Part shown: positions 10,311 to 20,289 of the stretch, piece by piece
Position numbering within the stretch: position 1 is the first letter of the stretch
Layout of the letters: every line of letters begins with the position of its first letter
Assembly (NCBI RefSeq): GCF_026222555.1
Contig: NZ_CP098511.1
Location: forward strand, 1,655,501 to 1,719,500
From: Aquimarina sp. ERC-38
GTDB taxonomy: Bacteria > Bacteroidota > Bacteroidia > Flavobacteriales > Flavobacteriaceae
DNA: 64,000 bases
Reading direction: 5' to 3'
Notes under the pieces: generated by a model
What the model was told of the DNA's origin: nothing
The model's database searches: none
Seen by the model: the letters and a program-made list of their open reading frames with translations, nothing else
Position numbers and translations under genes: made by a program

Positions 10311-11924
10311 CTAGTTTAAAATAATCTTTTTTGATAACTTTCTATCTGGAGTTTTAAGTTGTATGATATACAATCCCTTTGACAACGAAGAAACATCTAA
10401 CTCAGTGTTCTGGTTTTTACTCTTTTTTGACAACACAAGTTTACCTAAAACGGAATAAAGGTTGATTTCTGTCGAAGCCTCCGAACTAATAATTAATTTA
10501 TTTGAACCGGAATCCTGGTATACCTTAACCTCCCCGAATACTTCATTTTTCTCAATATTTAAAGTTTGAGCTTTTGTACTTGTTTGTAAAGGATTTGGTG
10601 TATTTCTATCTTCCCGAACGATAAAAATTGGTGGCCCGTCAATATCACATCCTTCAAAGTCATTTTCTCCACCGTCGGTTATCAAACCATCTGCTCTTAC
10701 TTCTGATGAAAAACCAGTATGTGTAAGGTTATCTAAAACTATTTTAAATTTACCTGCCGGATTATTAAAAGATACATAATCTTCTAATGATAAATAAAGA
10801 ACAGGTGCTATCGATGGTGAGGTATAAGATTCATTATCCGGATTTATGGATAAGTTGATAGCTCCCCTCAAAGCACAAGGTACGTACCTTAAACGCCCGC
10901 CTCTGGTTTGAGCTTTTGTACCATAGGTTGCTGATATATTAGCAACAACAGATTCTTCTGAAAATGTACCGGGAGTATGACCATCCAATGGGTTGCCATT
11001 GCTATCCACTTGCCCTTTACTTTTAGATAAAAAACCGGAACTAATGGAAACTACGGCCTGGCAACTAGTACCGGAAACGTCTCTGATATCCACCATCCCT
11101 TGCATAATAGTATGTGGGGACAACATCACTGCATGTGATCCGTTTGTACAAGATATATTTCTGGCATATACATTATTAATTATCGGGGTTTTATCTGTAA
11201 GATATAAATTGGCAAGGCCTTTAAACCCTGATTCCAGTCTCAAAGTAACTCCACCCTCTCCTGATAAATTTCTAAATAGCATATCCTGAGCCACTTGATT
11301 TTGGGTTAGACCGTACCCGTAATGTGCATTTTTAATATCCATGTTTTCTATAATCCCAAAGGTTGCAAACTTAGCTGGTGAACTACCTGCGGCACCGGAA
11401 GAAAGGGCATTAAACTTAGTATAATTATCAAGAATCAGGATATCTGCTACTTTAAAATTAGTAGTATTCCCTAATTTAAAAGCTCTGATTTTATCATTAG
11501 GTTGCAAATTTGTAAAATCAAATGTGCATTTTGTACCATTTGTACTTTGAAAACTCCAATTGCTTATATTTCTAAAGTTATTCGCAAATCCAACACTAAA
11601 GATTGTTTCAGCGGGAAGCGGTGATTTAAAAACAACATTTGGGCGTACGCGTATATGAACCCCAGTTTTTATATCGACTTCTTCTAAAGTATAAGTACCC
11701 GGACTAATAGTTAATACTCCACCTCCGGAAGAAGACAGCGAATCTATCATCCCCTGCAGTGCACTGGTAGAATTATCTCCGTTCGGGAAAGTCATTCTAT
11801 TTGTGGTATTGATATTGGGATTGTAAAAGTAGGAGTCCGGAGGTAGGGGTCTATCTAATGGATTTTGGGCGAGGCAAAAAAAGGTTCCTAAAAAAAGGGC
11901 TTTTAAAATTAGTAAAGATTTCAT
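10311..11924 (-). CDS. GH82 (iota-carrageenase)-like beta-helix enzyme with T9SS sorting tail
   Basis: The start at 11924 is chosen over an in-frame ATG at 11966 because it gives a proper signal peptide (MKSLLILKALFLGTFFCLAQ); the product has 537 residues. The right-handed beta-helix matches the Alteromonas fortis iota-carrageenase as I recall it: SALQGMIDSL..GGGVLTISPGTY..VHIRVRPNVVF, then YGYGLTQNQ..MLFRNLSGEGGVTLRLESG. Gln208, Glu231 and His271 correspond to Gln222, Glu245 and probably His281 of that enzyme. The residue matching catalytic Asp247 is Gly233. The last ~85 residues form a type IX secretion sorting domain (EVKVYQDSGSNKL to LSKKIILN), so the protein is secreted or surface-bound. 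GH82 homology is strong; retained activity on iota-carrageenan is doubtful. Confidence 0.8.
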   Translation of the reverse strand: MKSLLILKALFLGTFFCLAQNPLDRPLPPDSYFYNPNINTTNRMTFPNGDNSTSALQGMIDSLSSSGGGVLTISPGTYTLEEVDIKTGVHIRVRPNVVFKSPLPAETIFSVGFANNFRNISNWSFQSTNGTKCTFDFTNLQPNDKIRAFKLGNTTNFKVADILILDNYTKFNALSSGAAGSSPAKFATFGIIENMDIKNAHYGYGLTQNQVAQDMLFRNLSGEGGVTLRLESGFKGLANLYLTDKTPIINNVYARNISCTNGSHAVMLSPHTIMQGMVDIRDVSGTSCQAVVSISSGFLSKSKGQVDSNGNPLDGHTPGTFSEESVVANISATYGTKAQTRGGRLRYVPCALRGAINLSINPDNESYTSPSIAPVLYLSLEDYVSFNNPAGKFKIVLDNLTHTGFSSEVRADGLITDGGENDFEGCDIDGPPIFIVREDRNTPNPLQTSTKAQTLNIEKNEVFGEVKVYQDSGSNKLIISSEASTEINLYSVLGKLVLSKKSKNQNTELDVSSLSKGLYIIQLKTPDRKLSKKIILN

Positions 11925-11974
11925 ATCTGTAGTTTGAGTTAAGTATGTTAAGATTTTTGCATTCATATGTTCTA

Positions 11975-13489
11975 TTATTTTGTGACGTAGGCTTGTCTTT
12001 GGTTTAAACCAGGTTCATCATACTTTTTTAATTGGTTAAATAATTCTTCCTGCATTCTTTTTGCAACTTCTTTATATTCGGGATCTTCATAAAAATTGAT
12101 AACTTCATCAGGATCTTTCTGTAAATCAAAAAGGTAGGGTTTTTCTCTTTTATCTATAATGAGTTTGTACCGATGATTTACAGCAGATACCCACCATCCG
12201 CCACTTTTAGCAAAATAGGTGATTCGATCACCTGTAATTTCTTTTTGAGCATTTGTAAAATCATCTGAAGTATCTAGCCCGTGAAAATTAGCTTCTGTGT
12301 TTACTCCCATTAAACTTAAGATGGTAGGCGTAAAGTCTACATTAGTATACGCTGTATGGATCACTTTTTTAGCAGGGATTTTTTCCGGATAACGAATTAA
12401 AAAAGGGATTCGGGCAGAACCTTCGTATGGTACACTCTTGTTACGTCTGTTATGTTCAAAAAACATATCTCCATGATCTGAGGTAAAGATAACAATCGTA
12501 TTTTCAGTTAAATTATTATCTGTCAGGAATTTTAAAATGCTGCCTACACTATCATCAATATGACTAATCATTCCGAAATACTGTTTTAAGGCATTTTTTT
12601 CATTTGCGAATGCTTTTTTACCTATGGCTTCATTTTTATCGTTTTCGTTTTGACCACCGGCCCAGGAAGGTTTGATGGCAGTGTATTGTGCTTCCATAGT
12701 TTTTGGGGCTTCGATTTTTAAATGCTCATACATGGTGTTGTACGGAGGTTTTGCATAATCCGGGGTATGAGGATCTGGGATAGAAAGCATTATGGCAAAA
12801 GGTTGATCTTTATCCCTTTCTAAAATTGCTAAGGTTTTCTCGGTAAAGAAGTCAGTAGCATGTATTACTTCGTCCTGTGGTAATTTTGAAGCGACGTTTT
12901 GATTAATACCTCTAAAATTACCATTTTTTATATGGAAATAAGGGGCGTGTCCTCCGGTCATCATATATGTATTGTCTTCAAAACCGGCTTTGTACTTTAT
13001 ACCAAAGGTGTATTTTTCCTCTCCAGCCAGATGCCATTTACCTACATATGAAGTTGCATATCCCTGATCTCTTAAAATTGTGGCAAAAGTTGGGATATCT
13101 TCTCTAATATGTAATCCATTTTTAGGAGCGCCGGTTGCTTGAGGATACAAACCGGTAACTAACGAAGCCCTGGAAGGTGTACACACCGGACTTGAAGCAT
13201 AGTAGCTCATTGCTATGGCACCTTCGTCAGCCAACTTATCGATATTAGGTGTTTTAGAATTATTACCTTCTCCCCAGACGAATGCTTGCTCTTTTGGTAA
13301 TAATTTTTGATAAGCACTAATGGTTCTAAAATTATGTTCATCTGTATGAATGATAATTAAATTCGGTTTTTTTGAAGTGTTAGAAACCATTTCTTTTCTA
13401 GGCTTAGCAGATGCCACTTGCTGACTCTTAGCGTCGCTGATAGTGCTCATGCAAACTAACAAGAATAGGATTAAGCTTTTATATTTCAT
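11975..13489 (-). CDS. Formylglycine sulfatase, secreted
   Basis: This 504-residue protein begins MKYKSLILFLLVCMSTISDA, a signal peptide. The core starts KPNLIIIHTDEHNFRTISAY, so the first metal pair is Asp-Glu (TDEH) as in some choline-sulfatase- and iduronate-sulfatase-like branches. An inserted segment of about 15 residues precedes TPNIDKLADEG. Cys103 in SSPVCTPSRASLVTGLYPQ is the formylglycine site, YVGKWHLAG follows, and the distal site is FTSDHGDMFFEH, with DHG as in the S1_7/iduronate-2-sulfatase-like group. This makes it a clearly different sulfatase type from the arylsulfatase-A-like members of the locus. It lies between the GH82-like and GH150-like genes in one operon. Confidence 0.93.
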   Translation of the reverse strand: MKYKSLILFLLVCMSTISDAKSQQVASAKPRKEMVSNTSKKPNLIIIHTDEHNFRTISAYQKLLPKEQAFVWGEGNNSKTPNIDKLADEGAIAMSYYASSPVCTPSRASLVTGLYPQATGAPKNGLHIREDIPTFATILRDQGYATSYVGKWHLAGEEKYTFGIKYKAGFEDNTYMMTGGHAPYFHIKNGNFRGINQNVASKLPQDEVIHATDFFTEKTLAILERDKDQPFAIMLSIPDPHTPDYAKPPYNTMYEHLKIEAPKTMEAQYTAIKPSWAGGQNENDKNEAIGKKAFANEKNALKQYFGMISHIDDSVGSILKFLTDNNLTENTIVIFTSDHGDMFFEHNRRNKSVPYEGSARIPFLIRYPEKIPAKKVIHTAYTNVDFTPTILSLMGVNTEANFHGLDTSDDFTNAQKEITGDRITYFAKSGGWWVSAVNHRYKLIIDKREKPYLFDLQKDPDEVINFYEDPEYKEVAKRMQEELFNQLKKYDEPGLNQRQAYVTK

Positions 13490-13527
13490 AGGTACTTTAA
13501 TTACTTATTTATACTGTTTTTTTGCCA

Positions 13528-16173
13528 TTAATAGGTCACATCAACAAATCGCATAGATCCGGCAGGTACCGTTAAGGCAATAATTTTATCAATTGGTTTT
13601 AACGTTTCTTTACTTAAAATATCCTGAACGGCAACGGGCTGCTTTGTCTGAAACCTAATCCTTACGGCTCTGTCCTGTGGGTCCAGATATCCCTGGTCTA
13701 CCAGCACTATTCTTGTATGATTTTGGTCTATCTCAATTGCACTCCAAAAGGCACCATTTACCAGGATAGGTAACTTTTTTTTACCTTCTTCTACATTGTT
13801 TTCAATAGTTTTACTGAAGGTTTTAGCATTAATTTTATTTCCATTATCAAAACCTACTTTACCATTAGAGATGAAATAGGGTAACTTTTGACTTTCAACA
13901 AAAGATTTTGACTCTACCGGGGCAATGGGTACCATTCCGTTTGGTAATTCCGGTATGTAGTTTAGCCAACGGTATTTTACACCCAGGCCGATATTAGAAA
14001 AGTCATTTTCAGGAACAGAAGCACCAGCCCAATGCATTTGCGCAACAGAGAAAACAGCATTATCATCATCACTTTTATATTGCATAAGATTATGATGGTT
14101 ATCCACAGAATGGATTAAATCTTCGTCAACATCTTTTATAAGATGCCAGGAGCTGATAGATTGAATATTTTCTCTTTCTACTACAGGTAAAACTCCTGAT
14201 TTCATTAGGGCAAATAGTATATCTAATCCTTCTCCCTTAGTAAAACTATTATCTAAAATAATTCCATAGCGAGCTCCGTAACTAGCCATAGCAACCCCTT
14301 GTCTCAAATAAGGTGATATGGAATTTTGTCCTCCGGGTGATAACGGTCTCCAACTTGTCGGGTTGTCATCTACCAGGCGCATAGCAAAGTCATCTACATA
14401 TCCCCCGGAATGCATCCCGATTCTTCCAGCCAGATTTAGATCCTGAACCCTATTGCTGGTATCTTCAGAAGCTGGAATTAAAAAATCCTTGTATTTTCCT
14501 GAAAAAAACAAATTTTTCCAAAGTGGCAAATGAGAGGTAGCCGCCCAGAACATATTTTTATACCTGAAATAGACCTTTGCCTTATTATTTTTTCGGATTG
14601 CTTTAGCCAATCGAGGCATATATTCATTAACTAAATGAACTACCCTAGGATCTTCCGTATTATCCATTTCAGCATATATAAATCCGTAACAGGTAGTGGG
14701 TGCAACCTCCAGGACTTTTTCCATGGTTTCTATTTGAAGGTAAAAAGGATCATTTCCATGACCGGCCCAGAAGGTAAATGCCTGCCCTTTTTTTTCATAT
14801 TCTATGGCTGTTTTGACAATATCTTCTCTGCTATCATTGTAATTGCCTCTTTTGTCCCTTTTTAAAGCACTCTTTCCAATAATTTTTACTAAAGAAGAGC
14901 GATCCGTATTTTCTTTTGGAGATTTTTGGACTACAAATTTAAGGGTTCCTCCTTTTAAATTTTTTACTTTAGGATTTACTTTTTTTGAGGTAATCATAAC
15001 CCAATCACGGTTTGATTTTTTTTGGTAATCCGGGAGTGTAAAGTTAAGTGTCTGCTGGTAAAGTGTTGTTAAGTTTTGTGCAACTTCCAGCATTCTCCCT
15101 TGTAATGGGTGGTTTTGTTGCCACCATTTATCTTTTAAGGTATTATAAAAATACACCCCATTTCCTCCGTCAACTTCTCCTGTTGCCACTAATTGATTTG
15201 ACCTTTGATCAAATACAAAATCGTTATGTACCGGACTTCCGTACCTTGTTCCGTTTCTAGCGATTAAATTACCTTTATTGTCCAGTACAAACAGTATACC
15301 GCCATGTTGTAAAACAATCTCCTTTCTATTTGCCAGAAAAACCCCTTTGGAATGGGCGTACCGTTGTTTTTCCTTATTAGAAGCTTTAAAATTCGTAATA
15401 ATGTCAAAATTGCCATTTATTCCAATACATTGTGCTAAAAAATTCAGATCATTAAAAAGTAGGAGGTCATCTTTATTGTCGCCATCAAGATCTGCTACTT
15501 TAATATCGGTAATCATTGATTGTTTAACTTCTTTTAATTTATCGTTTTTAAAAGAGGTTTGTTTAATCACTTGCTTGGTTTCAGCATCTAAAAAACCCAT
15601 AAATTCCCAACGATACTTATCGTGATTATAGGTTAGTAAAAAAAGGCATGGCTTGTTCGCTTCCAGAAAATTTCCGGCTTCAATTTTTCGTACAACACCT
15701 TTTATGGTGGTTGTAGAAACCAATTGTCCCTGGTCATCTAATTCATATAATTTATAATCATTACCACCGGCAAAAACCTGAATTTGATTATTGTTATTTA
15801 CTACTGCGATTTCTGAAAACCGCACTTTATGCCCGGGATTGAAGGCCCATAGTAATTGTCCGGAACTGCTTAAAGCATATATGGTTCCGTCTCCACTGGC
15901 TACTAATACATCGTCATTTTGATCATTAGTGATATCTACGGCTTTTATTTCAAATATAACCGCTGGTGTTTGTGTTTGATATTCCCAAATCTTCTTCCCT
16001 TCTAGAGAATATAAAGAAATACTACCAGACAATTCTGAAAAATAGAATACACTATTACCGCTTACAGTAGCTATCTCAGCATTCCTAATCATATGACCGT
16101 CGGTAGAAAAGTTTTGTGAGTTTGTCACTAAGGTGACTAATAACAGCAGTATCAAGGGTATTTTATATATCAT
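13528..16173 (-). CDS. Probable GH150 lambda-carrageenase-like protein (N-terminal propeller)
   Basis: The 881-residue protein has a signal peptide (IPLILLLLVTLVTNSQ). About 330 residues of PQQ/FG-GAP-like beta-propeller blades follow (DVLVASGDGTIYALSSSGQL, IQVFAGGNDYKLYELDDQGQ, KVADLDGDNKDDLLLF), then a large C-terminal domain (about 370-881). A 945-residue paralogue is at 30298-33096. The two share GHGNDPF, EDTSNxV/ETSDKV, GRxGM, WLNYIPELPNGM/LNFLPEYKNGM and a C-terminal beta-rich domain. A beta-propeller joined to a large catalytic domain in a protein of about 900 residues is the published layout of the lambda-carrageenase CglA (GH150). Together with the sulfatase context I infer GH150. 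I cannot align to CglA here, so the family call is moderate. Confidence 0.6.
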   Translation of the reverse strand: MIYKIPLILLLLVTLVTNSQNFSTDGHMIRNAEIATVSGNSVFYFSELSGSISLYSLEGKKIWEYQTQTPAVIFEIKAVDITNDQNDDVLVASGDGTIYALSSSGQLLWAFNPGHKVRFSEIAVVNNNNQIQVFAGGNDYKLYELDDQGQLVSTTTIKGVVRKIEAGNFLEANKPCLFLLTYNHDKYRWEFMGFLDAETKQVIKQTSFKNDKLKEVKQSMITDIKVADLDGDNKDDLLLFNDLNFLAQCIGINGNFDIITNFKASNKEKQRYAHSKGVFLANRKEIVLQHGGILFVLDNKGNLIARNGTRYGSPVHNDFVFDQRSNQLVATGEVDGGNGVYFYNTLKDKWWQQNHPLQGRMLEVAQNLTTLYQQTLNFTLPDYQKKSNRDWVMITSKKVNPKVKNLKGGTLKFVVQKSPKENTDRSSLVKIIGKSALKRDKRGNYNDSREDIVKTAIEYEKKGQAFTFWAGHGNDPFYLQIETMEKVLEVAPTTCYGFIYAEMDNTEDPRVVHLVNEYMPRLAKAIRKNNKAKVYFRYKNMFWAATSHLPLWKNLFFSGKYKDFLIPASEDTSNRVQDLNLAGRIGMHSGGYVDDFAMRLVDDNPTSWRPLSPGGQNSISPYLRQGVAMASYGARYGIILDNSFTKGEGLDILFALMKSGVLPVVERENIQSISSWHLIKDVDEDLIHSVDNHHNLMQYKSDDDNAVFSVAQMHWAGASVPENDFSNIGLGVKYRWLNYIPELPNGMVPIAPVESKSFVESQKLPYFISNGKVGFDNGNKINAKTFSKTIENNVEEGKKKLPILVNGAFWSAIEIDQNHTRIVLVDQGYLDPQDRAVRIRFQTKQPVAVQDILSKETLKPIDKIIALTVPAGSMRFVDVTY

Positions 16174-16415
16174 TGCTTACTATCCTTGTTTAGTACTATA
16201 ACCGATTTCGTACATGGTTGACGTTGATCTAAAACCGGAATATAATGTTTAACCATAGTATCTCTGTAAGCATCTATGTATAGTGATCCTTCTTTGGCTA
16301 TAATCCGAAGTAGTGTTCGATTTTTTAACTTCATTGTTTTCTTGCAGTACTTTAAAAACAAGATGAAGGTAAAAAAGAATAGTGGCTTTAACAGTTGAAT
16401 GATGGTAATACTCAT
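16170..16415 (-). CDS. Small hypothetical protein, stop-start overlap with the GH150-like gene
   Basis: An 81-codon reading frame ends in ATGA overlapping the start codon of the downstream large gene, an arrangement typical of translational coupling. From the first ATG the N-terminus is a hydrophobic stretch (LLKPLFFFTFILFLKYC). An internal ATG at 16334 gives a 54-residue soluble peptide (MKLKNRTLLRIIAKEGSLYI..). No known domain is recognised. The C-terminal part (IDAYRDTMVKHYIPVL) looks like ordinary coding sequence, so it may be the tail of a decayed gene or a genuine leader/small protein. It faces the divergent frameshifted gene at 16630 across a 214-bp promoter region. Confidence 0.35.
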   Translation of the reverse strand: MSITIIQLLKPLFFFTFILFLKYCKKTMKLKNRTLLRIIAKEGSLYIDAYRDTMVKHYIPVLDQRQPCTKSVIVLNKDSKQ

Positions 16416-16629
16416 AATAAGCAGTACATTAATTCACAAAATTCAACTTCTTTGTAAATAAGTATGTACCCGTACGTAAACGATATGTATTTACTGGTTT
16501 TAAAGTTGCTGGTAAGTACTTTTATAACTTAATTGTATATTGTTTTGAAAGGTGTAAACTAATACAAAACAACAGGTCATAGTAAGTAAAAGTTTCTAAA
16601 ATGCACTATTCTAAAATCGACTTTCATTT

Positions 16630-18326
16630 ATGTATACTTCAATATTAAAAATTATAGTATTGCTATTACTATTTGTTTTTCCTTTTCAAATAAATGCTCA
16701 AAACAGGAAAAACAGGTGGTGGTAAGAGAAAAACCCGCAGTATGGAAAAACCTGGTGTTGGGCGGTAGGTTTGTGGATAGGATAAAACTTATGCCAAATC
16801 TAGGTGGAATGACTAGCGATACCTGGGGAAGCGCAAACGTAATTCCCAGGGATGTTAATAATGGGATTGAAGACCCAGACTGGTCTTATTGGGGAGGGAA
16901 TACCCGGTTAGACAAGGACGGATTATTTCATCTAATAGTTTGCAGATGGCCGGAGAAAGCCGAAAAAGGGCATTTTGAATGGCCGGAATCTACATTGGTA
17001 CATGCAGTTTCAAAAAATTCTTACGGTCCTTATAAGGTGATTAAAAGTGAGGGTTTAGGCAAAGGTCATAATCCGGAATGGTACATTTCTAAAAATGGAA
17101 AGTGCGTAATTTATACAATTGATAAAAGATACATTGCAGATAGTATCAATGGTATTTGGCAAACTTCTCGATACCAATTTGATGATCGGGACAGAAAAGA
17201 TACCAAACAGAAAAATTATATGACCAACTGTACCTTTACCCAAAGAGAGGATGGTAGTTTTTTAATGATCAACAGACACGGACAATCGTGGTTTAGCAAA
17301 GATGGAATTTCCACTTTTTACCGGGTTTCAGAAACTACAAATTATCCCAAGGTAGCGGGTAAATTTGAAGATCCGTTTGTATGGAGAGATCATGTGCAAT
17401 ACTATATGATTGTCAACGACTGGAAAGGTAGGATGGCCTGGTACCTGCGTTCTAAAGATGGTGTGGATTGGGTAGTAGATCCCGGAGAAGCCTATATGCC
17501 CGGTAGTATTTCAAAACATGAAAACGGTATTCACGAAGATTGGTTTAAATACGAGCGGGTAAAATTAAACCAGGACAAATTCGGTAGAGTATATCAAGCT
17601 AATTTTGCCGTAATCGATACATTAAAGCATTCGGATTTAGGTAATGATACCCATAGTTCAAAATGGATAGCAGTTCCTTTAAACAAAGGCGTGCTAGCAG
17701 AGATTGAAAATAAAAATTTTATTGATTCTAAAACTAAGGAAATTAAAATCAAAATTCTTGCGGAAGATGATTTTGACCCACATACCGCCATAAATATTAA
17801 GTCTCTTAGATTTGGAGCATCTGAAGAAGTTAATTTTGGAGGAGGTAGTAAAGTCTTGAAAACAGTAAAATCCGGTAAAGACCTGATTGTTGTTTTTAGC
17901 GGTAAAGGAAATGGGCTAACAAAAGATAATTTTGCCGGAAAATTACTGGGTAAAACAATGGATGGAAATTTACTTTTTGGGTATTCTAAATTACCGGGAA
18001 TCACTTATATCACACCTATTTTATCCTCGAGACTTCCTGAATTTACATTGTCTAATAATGGTCTTAATATAAATGTAGAAGTAGAAAATTTTGGACAAAT
18101 AGTTTCAAATAAATCAAAACTAAAAATAAACTTAATTGATATTTCCGGAAGAGAAATAGTTTTAGGTACAGCTACCGTAGGTCAGATCGAACCTTTTGGA
18201 AAGGAAAAAGTAAAAATTAAGTCTTCCGGAACCTTTGTAAAAGGAGAAAAATTAATGGTGAGAACTATAATTGAATCAAAAAACTTAGAGCCTATTTCAT
18301 TGACAAAAAATGTCATTGTAAAATAA
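16630..18326 (+). pseudogene. GH43/GH117-like five-bladed propeller protein, frameshifted after its signal peptide
   Basis: An ATG at 16630 encodes a perfect signal peptide (MYTSILKIIVLLLLFVFPFQ then INAQ) but stops after 31 codons at TAA. The rest of the protein is open in another frame from 16716 (GTG) to 18326, about 536 residues. Adding one A to the AAAA run at 16700-16703 joins the frames as ..NAQKQEKQVVVREKPAVW.., so this is a one-base deletion or a sequencing error. The mature part has propeller features: WSYWGGNTRLDKDGLFHLIV, KGHNPEWYISKNGK, GKFEDPFVWRDHVQYYMIV. Two C-terminal beta domains follow. The fold suggests an exo-acting glycosidase of the GH43/GH117 type, but I cannot name the family. 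If the shift is real, export is lost. Confidence 0.7.
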
Positions 18327-18643
18327 TAGAAAGGCTATATAATAGGGGAGTAGCTTATTATTTAGTTAAAATTAAACCGGAAATTTTAGTTGGCGTATAG
18401 ATTTTAAACAGATTCTTGACTTTAAAATTCAAAGGGAAGCTTTACCTAATATTTTAAAATGAAATTCATATTTGATTGAAATAATGATAAAATTTTTGTT
18501 AATTAGAAATCAATCATTTTAAGTTTTTACCTGTAATAATTAACTAATTGTTAAGCTGATTAATCTGTAATTTTTACTATAGCATACAAATTAATCATGT
18601 AGAGGTACAAGAATTTAGAAGTAGTTAAAGAAGTTTGTTTTAA

Positions 18644-18661
18644 ATACCAATCTGATACCAA
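18644..18661 (+). promoter_or_regulatory. ATACCAA direct repeat in the 384-bp gap before the sulfatase at 18711
   Basis: The gap 18327-18710 has no gene. Near its right end are two identical heptamers ATACCAA (18644-18650 and 18655-18661), one helical turn apart. A second small symmetry, TTAAC-TAATT-GTTAA, is at 18540-18554. The ATACCA word recurs, in the opposite strand sense, in the repeat upstream of the GntR gene at 37040. It may be an operator for the locus regulator; this is an inference from two sites only. The rest of the gap shows nothing else I can support. Confidence 0.3.
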
Positions 18662-18710
18662 ATTAGCATAAATGCATTAAATAAGTGCCTATTATAATTT
18701 TTCAGTTCAT

Positions 18711-20261
18711 ATGAAATACATATTATTACTTATAATTATCTTGACGATAAGTACACTTCAGGATAATAGGGCACAATCTTCCGGAATTAAAGGAAAACCA
18801 AATATTATCTATATCCTGGCAGATGATTTAGGTATTGGTGATATAAGTAGTTTTAATAAACAAGGAAAAATTAAAACTCCGAATATAGATCAATTGGCAA
18901 AAGAAGGAATGCGTTTTACAGATGCACATACTTCATCTTCAGTTTGTACACCTACTCGTTACAGTATTATGACTGGTAGGTATAATTGGCGCACAGTTTT
19001 AAAGAAAGGGGTTTTGAAAGGAACTTCTCCTGCCTTAATTCCGAAGAAAAGAAAAACGATTGCCTCCTTACTTCAAAGTCAGGGTTATGTAACTGCCTTT
19101 ATCGGTAAATGGCATCTGGGGTGGAATTGGGCAGAAATAGAAAACCCTAAGGGGAGTCCTAAAAAGCAAAGCAACTACGATTATTCAAAACCTATAAGTC
19201 ATTCTCCTAATGATTTAGGCTTTGATTATGCTTATGGGATTAATGGTTCCCTGGATATGGGACCTTATATTTATGTGGAAAACAGAATGCCTACGGCAAA
19301 GACAGAAAGGATCATTGATAGAAAAAACGGATACGCTTTCCGGAGGAAAGGGCTTATTGCCACCGATTTCAAACATAAAGAAGTAACCCCTAACTTCATA
19401 AACAGGTCTATTGAGTATATAAAGTCTAAAAAGGATACTAAACAACCGTTTTTTTTGTACTTGCCATTACCTTCTCCGCATACCCCTATCTTACCTACCG
19501 AAGAATTTATAGGAAAATCCGGAATCAATCCGTACGCTGATTTTATCATGATGATAGATACCTACCTGGGAACGTTATTTAATACAGTAAAAGAACAAGG
19601 GTTGGAAAATAATACTCTGATTATTTTTACCAGTGATAACGGTACTTCTCCTAAGGCAAACGCAAAAGTATTACATCAATTTGGTCACCACCCAACTAAA
19701 CATTTTAGGGGAATGAAAGCTTCTATCTTTGAAGGGGGGCATAGAGTTCCCTTTATCGCAAAATGGCCCGGGGTAATTTCACCTAATTCTGTTTCGGATC
19801 AAACTATCTGTACTACGGATTTTTATGCCACCTGTGCGGAAATATTAAATTATGAAATTCCGGATAACGAAGGCGAAGATAGCTATAGTTTAGTACCTTT
19901 ATTTAAAGGTAAAGAGATTTCTGGAAACTTTAGAGAGGCAACTGTTCATCACTCAAGCGGAGGTTTTTTTTCAATCAGAAAGGGAGATTGGAAACTAATT
20001 CTATGTAAAGGGGATGGAGGATATAAAGAATTAAAAGAATTGTCAGAAACTGAAGCACCGGAATATCAACTGTATAATTTAGCCGAAGACCCTTCGGAAA
20101 CTAATAATTTATATCGTGATTCTTCAACTAAGTACCAGGAGTTAGAGCAACTTCTTATAAAATATATTGAAGAAGGAAGAAGCACACCGGGTAAAGTTCA
20201 AAAGAATGATGCCATCAACTTTACCTGGAAACAGGTAGGTTTTCTATCTAAAACTAACTAA
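18711..20261 (+). CDS. Formylglycine sulfatase, secreted (CxPTR type)
   Basis: The 516-residue protein has a signal peptide (MKYILLLIIILTISTLQDN..AQ). The core starts KPNIIYILADDLGIGDISSF. Cys79 lies in SSSVCTPTRYSIMTGRYNWR, where Thr replaces the usual Ser of the C-x-P-S-R motif, as in an arylsulfatase A-type subgroup common in Bacteroidota PULs. FIGKWHLGW and FTSDNGTS complete the active site. It is the first gene of the rightward block with a GH82-like gene 28 bp downstream, so sulfate removal and chain cleavage are probably co-expressed. The block is divergent from the main leftward operon. Confidence 0.93.
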   Translation: MKYILLLIIILTISTLQDNRAQSSGIKGKPNIIYILADDLGIGDISSFNKQGKIKTPNIDQLAKEGMRFTDAHTSSSVCTPTRYSIMTGRYNWRTVLKKGVLKGTSPALIPKKRKTIASLLQSQGYVTAFIGKWHLGWNWAEIENPKGSPKKQSNYDYSKPISHSPNDLGFDYAYGINGSLDMGPYIYVENRMPTAKTERIIDRKNGYAFRRKGLIATDFKHKEVTPNFINRSIEYIKSKKDTKQPFFLYLPLPSPHTPILPTEEFIGKSGINPYADFIMMIDTYLGTLFNTVKEQGLENNTLIIFTSDNGTSPKANAKVLHQFGHHPTKHFRGMKASIFEGGHRVPFIAKWPGVISPNSVSDQTICTTDFYATCAEILNYEIPDNEGEDSYSLVPLFKGKEISGNFREATVHHSSGGFFSIRKGDWKLILCKGDGGYKELKELSETEAPEYQLYNLAEDPSETNNLYRDSSTKYQELEQLLIKYIEEGRSTPGKVQKNDAINFTWKQVGFLSKTN

Positions 20262-20289
20262 TAACAATCCTAAACCTAAAATTGAAACA

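Noticed and set aside
16716..16718. GTG at 16716 as the true start of the propeller protein
   Set aside because: It would lack a signal peptide, while a perfect one lies in another frame 80 bp upstream; a one-base shift explains both.
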